Source: Bacteroidetes bacterium 2013_40CM_41_45 | GTDB taxonomy: Bacteria; Bacteroidota; Bacteroidia; AKYH767-A; 2013-40CM-41-45 | Direction: 5' to 3' | NCBI GenBank assembly: GCA_002215675.1 | Contig: NGFH01000002.1 | Coordinates: 471,887 to 535,886, forward strand | DNA length: 64,000 nucleotides | Shown here: positions 1 through 9,190 of the stretch, in pieces | Numbering within the stretch: position 1 is the stretch's first letter | Layout of the letters: each line of letters starts with the position of its first letter | Made by a program: the position numbers and the translations under genes | The notes under the pieces: generated by a model | Databases searched by the model: none | The model's input: the letters and a program-made list of their open reading frames with translations, nothing else | What the model was told of the DNA's origin: nothing

Positions 1-1698
1 AGATATCAAGTCGAAATGATGGCATGCCTCACCTATAATTCTTCCTCCGCCGTATTCCAAATCATGCAGCAGGTTATCCGGTGAAATATTTCCGGCATTC
101 ATGGTAGCCACAACTTGTATGGAAGCGGCATCATTCAAAAGTTTTTTCGCTTTAATACTGTAAGGTGAAAATCTCCTGTTAAAACCAACCATGATGGTGC
201 CTGTACTTTTTTCATGCGCACTCACAATCGCATTTAACTGTTCTGAATTTATTGCAAGTGGTTTTTCTACAAAAACATTTTTTCCGGCTTTAAGGGCCAT
301 AACGCTTTGTTCAGCATGCAGGTGATGGGGTGTCAGCACAAAAACAGAATTGATTTCATTATCGTTCAATATATTTTCGAAACCGGAAGTAGCAAATTCC
401 ACTCCGAATTTTTTGGCAAGAAGAGAAGCAGACAACCCCGTTTCACTGCTGATGTATTTGATATTGGCATTCAGCTTTTTTAGCTCCGGCAATAATTTTC
501 CTCTTGTAAAATTTCCAGCCCCGCTGATTCCAATAACTTCTTTCCCCGGCGCTTTTTGCTTCTTTGAAATTCTCACGACGGATGAGTGATTGGCAGCAGT
601 ATCGTAAGTAAAAACAGAAGTCAGTCCCATTGAAGAAAGTAGATTGTCATATACCCTTTGGTAATGTTCAACAGGTACCACCTCGCTGATGAGCGGTTTC
701 ACATCAAGTGTGCCTGTACTCATCGCACGAAGAACAGCTTCGAAATTTCTTTTAGCGGTCCATCGCACAAACGGCAGGGGATAATCATTGCCTTTCACCT
801 CATATTCGTCATCGTACCGGCCCGGCCCGTATGAAGACGAAACCCGGAATGAAATTTCTTTCTCGTAAAAATCTTTCCGGTTCAAATGCAAACCGGTGAC
901 TCCCGTCAGGACAATTCTTCCGCGCTTACGGCACATGCGGGCACTTTGTGAAATAATTTCATCGCTTGCCGAAGAAGCAGTTATAAGCACTCCGTCTGCC
1001 CCGATATCTTGTGTTATGCTTAAAACCTGTTTCACCGCCTCGCTTCCGTGCGCAGCAAATGCAAATATTTTTTGAGAAGATGCCAGAATCACTCTTGATT
1101 CGTTCAAATCAAAACCGATAACTCTGCAGCCATTGGCTGAGAGAAGCTGAGCAGCAATCTGACCTATCAGACCGAGCCCGATAACGACAAATGTTTCTCC
1201 GAAGGTGGGTTCCAACAGGCGAATTCCCTGTAATGCTATAGCTGCAACAGGCGTAAACGCTGCTTCATCGTAAGAAACATTATCCGGTATTTTTGCAGAA
1301 ATATTTTTTGAAACGCTTACCAGTTCTGCATGGTATCCATTGGTTGCAACTCTGTCACCGACTGAAAAACCCGTAACATCTTCACCCACTTTTATCACTT
1401 CGCCCGCATTACAATATCCAAGCGGAAGCGGCTCGTCCAACTTTCTCATTACGCTTTCCATTGTAGGAAAAAAACCATCGGTTTTAATTTTATCGAACAC
1501 CTGCTTTACCCGTTCGGGCTGTTGCATGGCTTTGGAGATAATATTCGCCCTGCCAAATTCCACCAGCATCCGTTCTGTACCGGAAGATACAAGGGTGCGG
1601 TGTGTTTTGACCAGGATATGTCCCCGCTGCAATTGCGGGCGGGGAACATCCTGTAAAATCGTCCCCCCTGATTTAATATCCTGGATTAACTGCTTCAA
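1..1698 (-). CDS. Two-domain sugar dehydrogenase (zinc-type alcohol dehydrogenase-like + Gfo/Idh/MocA), 3' end cut by window
   Basis: 566 codons are visible and the frame is open to position 1, so the C-terminus is missing. The N-terminal half reads as a medium-chain dehydrogenase: GTERMLVEFG near residue 40 and a Rossmann turn GLGLIGQ near residue 170. The second half starts a new Rossmann domain (GISGAGNF, about residue 385) followed by EKPLA, the hallmark of Gfo/Idh/MocA oxidoreductases. This fusion is a known family in polysaccharide clusters, where it is thought to act on nucleotide sugars; the exact reaction is unknown. I chose a TTG start at 1698 because KQLIQDIKSGGTILQDVP then aligns with the family N-terminus as I remember it. 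It overlaps the upstream glycosyltransferase by 26 bases, suggesting translational coupling. Confidence 0.85.
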   Translation of the reverse strand, partial: MKQLIQDIKSGGTILQDVPRPQLQRGHILVKTHRTLVSSGTERMLVEFGRANIISKAMQQPERVKQVFDKIKTDGFFPTMESVMRKLDEPLPLGYCNAGEVIKVGEDVTGFSVGDRVATNGYHAELVSVSKNISAKIPDNVSYDEAAFTPVAAIALQGIRLLEPTFGETFVVIGLGLIGQIAAQLLSANGCRVIGFDLNESRVILASSQKIFAFAAHGSEAVKQVLSITQDIGADGVLITASSASDEIISQSARMCRKRGRIVLTGVTGLHLNRKDFYEKEISFRVSSSYGPGRYDDEYEVKGNDYPLPFVRWTAKRNFEAVLRAMSTGTLDVKPLISEVVPVEHYQRVYDNLLSSMGLTSVFTYDTAANHSSVVRISKKQKAPGKEVIGISGAGNFTRGKLLPELKKLNANIKYISSETGLSASLLAKKFGVEFATSGFENILNDNEINSVFVLTPHHLHAEQSVMALKAGKNVFVEKPLAINSEQLNAIVSAHEKSTGTIMVGFNRRFSPYSIKAKKLLNDAASIQVVATMNAGNISPDNLLHDLEYGGGRIIGEACHHFDLIS

Positions 1699-2791
1699 CG
1701 CGATTGTATTTTAAAATGAGGTTGTTAACAAGATGAATAAAAGATTCATAACGGTCACGGGAATAATTTCCGGAGAGAAAACTTTGGATGTCTTTCTGCA
1801 CATCATAAAAATTATTTTTAAAGTACTCAATGGCGTAAAGATAATCTTCTGCGCTTTTGCAGTATCGAATCACGTTTTGAGGGGCTTCGATAAGTTCAGC
1901 CAATGCCGAATGAACCAGCGGGATTCCGTTTGAAAGAAGACTAAATCCGCGGTTACTGATACTGCCAGCGTTTACGCTCTCAACTTTTGAATCGTAAGGA
2001 AGAATAGAACAGCAAACATCACTGAGGTCCGCATCCTGCAAAAGCATGGGAGGAAGCAGGGTGACATTTTGATGCGCTGTTAATTTTTGCAGCAAAGATT
2101 TATCTGCCGTTCGCTGAATGGGTCCTATGAGGCGGAGCAGCGTCCCTGATTGGGCAACTTTTATTAAAATATTAAAATCAATCCTGTGATTGATATACCC
2201 AAAATATAGAACAACGTTCCTGTCTTTGGTTTTCAGCGGAGATGAATAATCTTTTTGCGCCCATGGAAGAAAAGGAAAAGTGGCATTGTTGAACTTTGAG
2301 AGTTGTTTCTGAAGGGGATAAGAAACCGCAAGTACAGCATCGGATGCAGTACTTGTTTGCTCAACGCGAAGAGCAATCATGTTTTTCATCCATGGCTTTG
2401 CCTGCGCAACGAAGTCATCATTGATAAAGGTAATCATGGGAAGGTCCGGAAAAATTTCCTTCAGAAAACCGAAATCGTAATTGAAATTTACAATAATGTC
2501 AGGGTGAGGATTTGCGGAATAATATTTAAGGATAAATTTTTTAGGAAATGAATTCGCAAAATCTCCTATTTGCCGCAAAGGGCGAAGCTGATGATGCATT
2601 ACTTCGGGCAATGTAACCACAGAAAGAAACTCTGACTTTTTTTCTGGGGAAGAAATTTGCGATGATGTCTTCTGAAAAAAAGTGACATGATGTCCGTTGG
2701 CAGTTAAAAGATTAGTAAGCTGGTGGCGGATGCGCGGCATCTCGTTCCAAGCTGTGCGTGTAAAAACCGAGAAATTCAGATTTGTTTTCAT
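1673..2791 (-). CDS. Glycosyltransferase, GT-B fold (group 1-like)
   Basis: 372 residues, cytoplasmic, no signal peptide. The N-terminus has the pattern of GT-B transferases (HQLTNLLTANGHHVTFF, about residues 22-38). A second Rossmann half begins near residue 190 (NVVLYFGYINHRIDFNIL), and an acceptor/donor-site region follows with ILPYDSKVESVNAGSISNR and GIPLVHS near residue 290. It probably adds one sugar to a lipid-linked repeat unit; donor and acceptor cannot be read from sequence. Its ATG overlaps the stop of the upstream polymerase gene (ATGA, 2788-2791), and its end overlaps the next gene, so the three are surely co-transcribed. Confidence 0.85.
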   Translation of the reverse strand: MKTNLNFSVFTRTAWNEMPRIRHQLTNLLTANGHHVTFFQKTSSQISSPEKKSEFLSVVTLPEVMHHQLRPLRQIGDFANSFPKKFILKYYSANPHPDIIVNFNYDFGFLKEIFPDLPMITFINDDFVAQAKPWMKNMIALRVEQTSTASDAVLAVSYPLQKQLSKFNNATFPFLPWAQKDYSSPLKTKDRNVVLYFGYINHRIDFNILIKVAQSGTLLRLIGPIQRTADKSLLQKLTAHQNVTLLPPMLLQDADLSDVCCSILPYDSKVESVNAGSISNRGFSLLSNGIPLVHSALAELIEAPQNVIRYCKSAEDYLYAIEYFKNNFYDVQKDIQSFLSGNYSRDRYESFIHLVNNLILKYNRVEAVNPGY

Positions 2792-4059
2792 ACCATCTGC
2801 TTGTCAGTATTTTTCAGGAAGAAGACGGAAAGAAGCAACAATATTATTCCGCCATGCGTGAGGAGAACGGTAGTGAGTGCGCTGCTGATGATTACAAACA
2901 CAAATAAGAAAAACAAGCCAAAAAACTTCGGACTTATATTGAGCTGGTTTAGAAACGAAAAATAAAAGGCCACGATGGTAATATTAATAACGACACCCAC
3001 CATTCCTGCATTCATAAACCCATCAGAAATAATTCCATTGTTTGCGCCCCAATTAATGTCTCCAAAATAATTTTCCCCGATAACATAGGCATGTTCCAGT
3101 TCATAAGGATTTGCCTGGAATAACCCGTTAAAACTTTCAGACCAAAATAGGTGATTGTTATTGAAAAAATCGAAATATAACACATCTATCATAGCCGGCA
3201 GCAGAAATGCGCGCCTAATGCTCATTGTCATAATGAAATCATCACTAAAAATAACTGAAGCAAGCAATGCGAATAATCCGATTCCAATAAGAATTTTAAG
3301 GAAGTAATTAATCTTGGTAATGTAATCGTATTTATATAAAATGAAAGTGAGAATAAGCCCGACAAATACTACCTTATTTGCTCCACAGAGAAAAAGAAAA
3401 ACCAGTGACAGAGAACTTATAATAATGGTGAACCGATCTTTGTAATAAATGCCGAATACCAGCAAGCAAGGAATAATGAACTTATTAAACCAGGAATAAG
3501 AATAGCCGGTGTAAACATTACTGATTTCCGATCGCATTAATGCCCGTGTTTCGTAAATTTCCTGCAGCAATAAATTACGGAAATTCAAATATGGAAAATA
3601 AAGTAGTACAAATGGAATTAGCCCAACGATGACTATAAGCAGCAGAAAATTTTTTGATTGTACAATAGGAATCCTGCTCGATTGTATTTTGATTCTGATT
3701 TTACCCACCAGTAATACAGTAAGAAAAAATAAATTATGCGACAGGAAAATTCTCCAGTCAATATCCCGTACAAATGTGAAGATGACGGCGCTGGGGAAAA
3801 CAAAAAAAACCAAAATAAGAATGGCAACCGAATACATGAAATCCTTTATCTTCAGAGCGGTGACCAGGAATGTATGAATGCAAATGCATAATGTGCTTAC
3901 GATAAAATTAAGCAGGTTAAACTCATAAACGAGTTGTGCTTTTCTGAAAGCATACTCGTTTCTGACCGTAAGGGCAAAGCAGAAATGAAGAATGATAAAA
4001 AGTATCAGTAATAATACCAGGTTATTTAATCTGGCTTTTTCAATCCTGGCGGCAAACAT
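2788..4059 (-). CDS. O-antigen/oligosaccharide repeat-unit polymerase-like membrane protein
   Basis: 423 residues, about ten or more hydrophobic segments, and one long loop near residues 285-345 (YFDFFNNNHLFWSESFNG ... GENYFGDINWGANNGIISDG). That layout, a multi-pass protein with one large periplasmic loop followed by helices, is typical of Wzy-type polymerases and of the Bacteroidota oligosaccharide repeat unit polymerase family. Position between asnB and a glycosyltransferase in a polysaccharide cluster with a flippase supports the call. Wzy proteins are poorly conserved, so the role rests on topology and context. A 39-base gap separates it from asnB upstream. Confidence 0.72.
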   Translation of the reverse strand: MFAARIEKARLNNLVLLLILFIILHFCFALTVRNEYAFRKAQLVYEFNLLNFIVSTLCICIHTFLVTALKIKDFMYSVAILILVFFVFPSAVIFTFVRDIDWRIFLSHNLFFLTVLLVGKIRIKIQSSRIPIVQSKNFLLLIVIVGLIPFVLLYFPYLNFRNLLLQEIYETRALMRSEISNVYTGYSYSWFNKFIIPCLLVFGIYYKDRFTIIISSLSLVFLFLCGANKVVFVGLILTFILYKYDYITKINYFLKILIGIGLFALLASVIFSDDFIMTMSIRRAFLLPAMIDVLYFDFFNNNHLFWSESFNGLFQANPYELEHAYVIGENYFGDINWGANNGIISDGFMNAGMVGVVINITIVAFYFSFLNQLNISPKFFGLFFLFVFVIISSALTTVLLTHGGIILLLLSVFFLKNTDKQMV

Positions 4060-4098
4060 TTTTAGCAGTTAAACGAACTAAGAAGCGAAATCAATATT

Positions 4099-5904
4099 TC
4101 AAAATGTAACCTTAAATTTTTCAGACCATACCGCGAGATTGTATAGTTTCCATAATGAAATATCATCTGTGCCTTCTGAGATTTTATTTTTATTTATAAA
4201 TGAGTTGAGGAATTCTGATTCTTTAATTACACGCAGCAAAGATGCTTTATTTACCATCCAGTTTTTGGGTGCACGAAATCCGAACTTAACGCGCCTCCAA
4301 ACAATTTCCTCCGGTAATTTATTTACAGCAGATTTTCTTAAAATATATTTCGACCATCCGTTATGCGCCTTGTATTCAAAGGGCAGGGAATATGCCAGTT
4401 CCATTACGTTGTAATCGGCAAACGGTACCCGCGCTTCAATCGAAAATCTCATCGAGTTTCTGTCTTCGTATTTGAAAAGTTTTTGTAACTGAACTTTGGT
4501 TATCTCCAGGAACTGCAATGCAGAAATGTTCCGGGATGCCGAAGAAATTTCTTCCAGCAATTTTATATTAAAATATGATTTGAATTCCTTCTTAATGAAA
4601 TTATTTCTCCTCAACTGGCGCACAGCTCTTACTTTCACGTTATTAAAATAAAGGATGTACAAAAACAAGCTCGCAAAATTCAGTTTCGAATTTTTAATAA
4701 TGTTAAAATAACTCTTCACTTTATTCAAAACGCTTTTTTGTTGGAGAAAATAAGCAGCGTAATAACGGTCGTAACCCAATAGCGCTTCATCGCCTGCCTG
4801 TCCGTCTAAAAGTACTGTACAGTCGGCATCTTTTGCCTGGCGCATCACGAAATATTGCATGATAACCGAAGGGCCGCCAAACGGTTCTTCCTGCGCTTCA
4901 ATCACATCGTCCATAACAGCCTGCATATCTTCCTTTTGCGGACAGGTAACTTTCCAATTCAACCCTGCATTCTTTACAACCATTTCTGCAAACGCGCTTT
5001 CGTCACTTTCTTTTTCAACAGACTTTGCAGTGATAGCCGTAAACTTTTCTTTCGCTTTGGCGTTATATTCTTTAGCTGCTACCGTTGCAATGTAAGAGCT
5101 GTCCAGTCCGCCGCTTAAACAAGTGCCTACCTTGACATCCGCCCTTAATCGTAAGTGAATCGCTTTGTTTAATTTTTCTTCAAACAATTTTTGCGCATCG
5201 TCAAAAGCGAGCGAGCGCACATCGGTATTCATTGCAAGCGAGTACCATTGTGAAACAGTGAAAGAATCATTTTTCAAATCGAGTATAATGTTGTGGCCGG
5301 GCCCGAGTGATGTGATACCTTGGAAAAAAGTATGGTTGGTGTGATGATGATGTCCAAGGAATAGAAAATCAAAAAGTATCTGCCGGTCAACTTTCCGCTC
5401 GTTAAGTTGCGTAAGTATCTGCCTGATTTCTGAACTGAACAGAAAACAATTTTCTGTGACACCATAATGAAAAGGTTTTACTCCAAAACGGTCACGGCTC
5501 ATGAATACTAAATTTTTTTTTGGGTCGTGAATGGCAAATGCCCACATACCGTTGAACTGATGAACACATTCCATTCCCCATTCGGAGTAAGCCGCTAATA
5601 TTACTTCCGTATCCGATTCACTTCTGAATGAATATCCTCTTGTCTTTAGTGTTTCTTTTATCTCGATGTAATTATAAATTTCTCCGTTGTATGTTATCGT
5701 ATTTCCGGCATACGTCATGGGCTGAGCGCCCAGCTCCGATAAATCAATAATCGATAATCTCCTGTGCCCGAAACCAACTTTACCCTCGCAGTAAAACCCC
5801 TCTCCGTCGGGCCCACGATGTTTCGCAGCATCATTCATTTGCCTGAGCCGCGCCATATCGGGTGAAATATTTCCCTTCATTATCATTCCCGAAATGCCGC
5901 ACAT
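4099..5904 (-). CDS. asnB: Asparagine synthase (glutamine-hydrolysing) family amidotransferase
   Basis: 601 residues. Starts MCGISG, so Cys2 is free to serve as the glutaminase nucleophile. The N-terminal class II amidotransferase domain shows KHRGPDGEG and NGEIYNYIE. The C-terminal ATP-pyrophosphatase domain carries SGGLDSSYIA near residue 265 and later RFSIEARVPFADYNVMELA. Members inside polysaccharide clusters often amidate a sugar acid or another glycan component rather than make free asparagine; here the gene sits between the flippase and the polymerase, so that role is a reasonable inference. The ATG overlaps the flippase stop (TGATG), showing translational coupling. Confidence 0.92.
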   Translation of the reverse strand: MCGISGMIMKGNISPDMARLRQMNDAAKHRGPDGEGFYCEGKVGFGHRRLSIIDLSELGAQPMTYAGNTITYNGEIYNYIEIKETLKTRGYSFRSESDTEVILAAYSEWGMECVHQFNGMWAFAIHDPKKNLVFMSRDRFGVKPFHYGVTENCFLFSSEIRQILTQLNERKVDRQILFDFLFLGHHHHTNHTFFQGITSLGPGHNIILDLKNDSFTVSQWYSLAMNTDVRSLAFDDAQKLFEEKLNKAIHLRLRADVKVGTCLSGGLDSSYIATVAAKEYNAKAKEKFTAITAKSVEKESDESAFAEMVVKNAGLNWKVTCPQKEDMQAVMDDVIEAQEEPFGGPSVIMQYFVMRQAKDADCTVLLDGQAGDEALLGYDRYYAAYFLQQKSVLNKVKSYFNIIKNSKLNFASLFLYILYFNNVKVRAVRQLRRNNFIKKEFKSYFNIKLLEEISSASRNISALQFLEITKVQLQKLFKYEDRNSMRFSIEARVPFADYNVMELAYSLPFEYKAHNGWSKYILRKSAVNKLPEEIVWRRVKFGFRAPKNWMVNKASLLRVIKESEFLNSFINKNKISEGTDDISLWKLYNLAVWSEKFKVTF

Positions 5905-7151
5905 CAGTCAAGTTTTTTTAAGGTCATATACTGCACTAAAAAATATATGGTGTGAAGTGTGGCTTCATGAACTACATATACCGTCAGCAGCGTTTCAACT
6001 TTTAAATTAAATGCGAAAGCCGAAATGCCCAGGGTAAGATACGTAGTCATAAAGTACAGCGATTGCCACATAAACGCCGGCTTCAGTTTGTTGGCAGCAT
6101 AGAACACCGAAGACAAAGGGCTGACCACTAATTGAAATAAAAAACTTACGGACAGTATCGATGCAAACTCCCCCGATTTAGCCCACCGTTCTCCGAAAGC
6201 AAATTTAAAAATATCTTCTCCGAAGAAATAAGCAATGATGCTTACCGGCAATGCAAACACGAAAAGATACAGAGCCGATTTTTTAAAAACCATAATTGCC
6301 CTTTCAAATTCCCGGTTATTAATGTGTGAAGCAATCTTTTGGTAAAACACTTCCTTAAATGAACCTCCGATAAGCCCAATGGGTGCGCTAAAAACCAATG
6401 CGGTCAAACCAAAATAACCAAGTTCATTGGTGGAATATGCTTTGGTAAGAATGATAACAATTCCCTGGACCGATGCGACATCGAGAAGAGCGGGAATGAT
6501 TCCATAGCGCGGATGGTCTTTGTACCTGTAAGCGACTTCCCTGAAATTTTTTAGCGGCTCGAGGAAAAATTTTACAGATGATTTTTTAAACAGGAAAATC
6601 AACGAGGCAAGGGTGCCCGAAATCTTTCCAATCACCAACCCGTAAACCTTTGGCTGAAACAAACCAAACCCAGCGGCCACCAGTACATAAAATAACGATT
6701 GCAAAATTTTTGCAAAACTGTTATTGCGGAATTTTCTGTTGCGTATGGATAAATTGGAAAGCGAGCTCCAGATGCCAAAGAACAAAAGATACAAGGGGAT
6801 GAGCCAACTCTTCGGGTCGATAGAATGATTTTGAATGAAATAAAAAATAAAAAGAATTACGCTGAGCAATGTGGCAAAAATTGCTGTGATGTAAACACTC
6901 AGCATAAACACTTTAACAGCTTCAGAGTCATCTTTTGGAAGAATAATTGCGTATTGATATCGCCCGCCAACAGCTACAGCCAATATGCTTGCAATGGCGA
7001 AAAAAGATGTGTAGAAAGCAAAGTCTTTCTCAGAATAAAGCCGTGTCAGAAGGGGAGCTGCTAAAAATGGCAGCGCCTGGGCAAGGCCGGTTCCTGCCAT
7101 CTGTAATGTAACGTTCTGTAGAAATTCAGATTTTAAAAAATGTAATTTCAC
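5904..7151 (-). CDS. Lipopolysaccharide/oligosaccharide flippase (Wzx-like, MATE/MOP superfamily)
   Basis: 415 residues with about 12 hydrophobic segments and few charged loops. The N-terminal part (MAGTGLAQALPFLAAPLLTR, residues 18-37) and the internal GGSFKEVFYQKIA region match polysaccharide biosynthesis proteins of the MOP exporter superfamily. Its job would be to move lipid-linked repeat units across the inner membrane for the polymerase encoded two genes further on. It lies 82 bases downstream of pheS on the same strand and may be read from the same transcript; no clear terminator separates them. Confidence 0.88.
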   Translation of the reverse strand: MKLHFLKSEFLQNVTLQMAGTGLAQALPFLAAPLLTRLYSEKDFAFYTSFFAIASILAVAVGGRYQYAIILPKDDSEAVKVFMLSVYITAIFATLLSVILFIFYFIQNHSIDPKSWLIPLYLLFFGIWSSLSNLSIRNRKFRNNSFAKILQSLFYVLVAAGFGLFQPKVYGLVIGKISGTLASLIFLFKKSSVKFFLEPLKNFREVAYRYKDHPRYGIIPALLDVASVQGIVIILTKAYSTNELGYFGLTALVFSAPIGLIGGSFKEVFYQKIASHINNREFERAIMVFKKSALYLFVFALPVSIIAYFFGEDIFKFAFGERWAKSGEFASILSVSFLFQLVVSPLSSVFYAANKLKPAFMWQSLYFMTTYLTLGISAFAFNLKVETLLTVYVVHEATLHTIYFLVQYMTLKKLD

Positions 7152-7233
7152 TTGACCTTAGAGCTGCGGCTGCAATTTAAACAACGGGTCAGAATGAAAA
7201 AGAGAAAATGCGGACGCCGGGAACAAGAGTTAT

Positions 7234-8253
7234 TCACGTAGCAGAAACAAATTGCTGCAGAAATCTTTTATCGTTCTCAAATAAAATCCTGATGTCGTTG
7301 ATGCCATATTTAAGCATGACGATACGCTCGATACCCATTCCGAAAGCAAAGCCTGTAAATTTGCTGCTGTTAATTTTACAATTGTCGAGCACGTTAGGAT
7401 GGACCATTCCGCAGCCAAGAATTTCTACCCAGCCGGTGTGTTTACATACAGCGCAGCCCGCGCCTTTGCAGATGAGGCATGAAATATCCATCTCTGCCGA
7501 TGGCTCGGTAAACGGAAAATAAGAAGGGCGGAAACGTGTTTGTGTTTCGGTGCCGAACATTTCGTGCACGAAATAATAAAGCGTTTGCTTCAGGTCGGCG
7601 AATGAAACTTTTTCATCAATGTATAGCCCTTCAACCTGGTGAAAGAAACAATGTGCGCGCGCAGAGATGGCTTCGTTGCGGTACACTCTTCCGGGCGAAA
7701 TGGTTCGGATGGGAGGCTGCGTGTTTTCCATTACTCTTACCTGGACAGAAGATGTATGCGTTCGCAAAGCGAGGTCAGGATTTTTTTCGACAAAAAAAGT
7801 ATCCTGCATTTCGCGTGCAGGATGATTAGGCGGAAAATTAAGCGCTGAGAAATTATGCCAGTCATCTTCAATCTCCGGTCCTTCGGAAACGGTGAACCCG
7901 ATGCGCGCAAAAATGTCTACAATCTTTTGCCGGGTAATTGAAACCGGGTGAAGCGAGCCAATCTGAAGCGGCTCAGCAGGCAGTGTTAAATCATCCGGAG
8001 CAGATTTATCTTTCTCTTCGCCAAGATGCGAAAACTGCAGAAGAATATTTTCTGCCGATGATTTAAGTTCATTAAGCACCCGCCCGAATTCTTTACGTTG
8101 CCCGGGTGCGGCATTTTTCAGTTCAGCAAACAGGTTGGTGATAATTCCTTTTTTGCCGAGGTAATTTATTCTGAAGTGTTCCAGTTCAGCGGCATTGGCA
8201 GGAATAAAGCTTCTGATGTTACCCAGAATCTTATTGATAGAGCCGGAATCCAT
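7234..8253 (-). CDS. pheS: Phenylalanine--tRNA ligase alpha subunit
   Basis: 339 residues, the usual length for bacterial PheS. It charges tRNA-Phe as an alpha2-beta2 enzyme with PheT, which is not in this window. An N-terminal coiled-coil arm (about residues 1-90) precedes the class II catalytic core: GFTVSEGPEIEDDWHNF, RTHTSSVQVRVM, FHQVEG and, near the end, GMGIERIVMLKYG (motif 3). The CLICKGAGCAVC cluster near residue 260 is a cysteine-rich insert seen in some PheS proteins. A word-repeat hairpin (8262-8335) lies in its leader. Confidence 0.97.
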   Translation of the reverse strand: MDSGSINKILGNIRSFIPANAAELEHFRINYLGKKGIITNLFAELKNAAPGQRKEFGRVLNELKSSAENILLQFSHLGEEKDKSAPDDLTLPAEPLQIGSLHPVSITRQKIVDIFARIGFTVSEGPEIEDDWHNFSALNFPPNHPAREMQDTFFVEKNPDLALRTHTSSVQVRVMENTQPPIRTISPGRVYRNEAISARAHCFFHQVEGLYIDEKVSFADLKQTLYYFVHEMFGTETQTRFRPSYFPFTEPSAEMDISCLICKGAGCAVCKHTGWVEILGCGMVHPNVLDNCKINSSKFTGFAFGMGIERIVMLKYGINDIRILFENDKRFLQQFVSAT

Positions 8254-8261
8254 TCAAAAAT

Positions 8262-8335
8262 GTTATATGTTATAAGTTACATGTTATACGAAATAGAATT
8301 TACTACCTGCAATCGTATAACATATGACGTATAAC
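8262..8335. repeat. Intergenic hairpin of GTTATAC words, copy 1
   Basis: Left arm 8262-8291 consists of degenerate seven-base words (GTTATAT, GTTATAA, GTTACAT, GTTATAC). The right arm 8313-8335 is the near reverse complement, giving a stem of about 23 bp over a 21-base AT-rich loop. It sits between the start of pheS and the end of the cyclophilin gene, both on the minus strand. Related copies occur at 22392, 27301, 43390 and 61951. Confidence 0.8.
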
Positions 8336-8350
8336 TATTTTTCGTTTATC

Positions 8351-9052
8351 CTATTTCACCAGCGTTATTTTCATTCTCACATCTTGAGTGGGTCGGTCGC
8401 CCGGTTGCGTCTGAACGGCTGCAATTTTATCAAGCACATCAAGCCCGCTTACTACTTCTCCGAATACAGTATAATTCATATCGAGAAATGCAGTTCCGCC
8501 AGCAGTCTTGTATGTGTTCCGCTGTTCGGCCGTATATGTAATATTGTTTCGCTGTTGAATCATGTCCAACTCTGCATCAGACAAGGGTTTTCCCTGGACA
8601 ATATAAAATTGACAGCCGCTGCTTTTCTTTTCCGGATTTTCGGTACGTGCGGCAGCAAGCGCCCCTTTTTTATGATAAAGTTTCGGACTGAATTCGGCAG
8701 GAATAGTATAGCCATTATCGCCACCACCCAGCATCTGCGAAGGAGAAGCATTTTTTGATTGCGGGTCACCACCCTGAATCATAAAACCTTTGATGACACG
8801 GTGAAAAAGCAGGCTGTCGAAAAATTTTTCTTTTGTAAGCTTCAGGAAATTATCGCGGTGAAGTGGAGTTTCGTTATACAGTTTCACAATCATGTCGCCA
8901 TAGCTGGTGCTGATTTTTACCTGGTGTTCTGCAGTTGTGTGGGGTTTTGTCATTGTTGGTTTTTTAGGGGTTTTGCCCTGCGCCATTAATTGTTGCGAAG
9001 CGAAACTAAAGACACAGGAAGCAGTAATAAGGAGGGCGATTTTAGTTTTCAT
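8351..9052 (-). CDS. Secreted peptidylprolyl isomerase, cyclophilin type
   Basis: 233 residues. MKTKIALLITASCVFSFASQQLMAQ is a cleavable signal peptide, so the enzyme acts in the periplasm or outside. The cyclophilin core starts near residue 46 (VKISTSYGDMIVKLY) and shows FHRVIKGFMIQGGDP, followed by GGGDNGYTIPAEF, GALAAAR, SSGCQFYIVQG and YTVFGEVVSGLDVLDKIA. These are the active-site strands of PpiA/PpiB-type prolyl isomerases. It probably helps fold exported proteins. It could share a transcript with pheS, with a hairpin repeat between them. Confidence 0.95.
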   Translation of the reverse strand: MKTKIALLITASCVFSFASQQLMAQGKTPKKPTMTKPHTTAEHQVKISTSYGDMIVKLYNETPLHRDNFLKLTKEKFFDSLLFHRVIKGFMIQGGDPQSKNASPSQMLGGGDNGYTIPAEFSPKLYHKKGALAAARTENPEKKSSGCQFYIVQGKPLSDAELDMIQQRNNITYTAEQRNTYKTAGGTAFLDMNYTVFGEVVSGLDVLDKIAAVQTQPGDRPTQDVRMKITLVK

Positions 9053-9152
9053 AATTAAAATTGGATTTTATAGGTTTTTTAGATTGAAAAATGATGAAAA
9101 ATGGATGTAACATTTTTGTATTTAATGTTTTCTTCGTTATTTAGCAGAGTAC

Positions 9153-9160
9153 TATATTTA
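9153..9160 (+). promoter_or_regulatory. Possible -7 box (TATATTTA)
   Basis: TATATTTA differs from the Bacteroidota -7 consensus TAnnTTTG at the last base. It lies 30 bases ahead of the lipoprotein start at 9191, on the strand divergent from the cyclophilin gene. No strong -33 element is visible. Confidence 0.35.
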
Positions 9161-9190
9161 GGTCGGCAATATTACTCTAAATTGAGCAAA

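Noticed and set aside
1621-1650. Palindrome CCGCAATTGCGG-like in the dehydrogenase gene, similar to CCCGCAGAATTGCGGG
   Set aside because: It lies within coding sequence that matches the family consensus (DVPRPQLQRG), so it is most likely chance.
8262-8335. GTTATAC repeats as a CRISPR array
   Set aside because: Words are 7-8 nt, degenerate, without spacers, and arranged as inverted arms; no cas genes are present.
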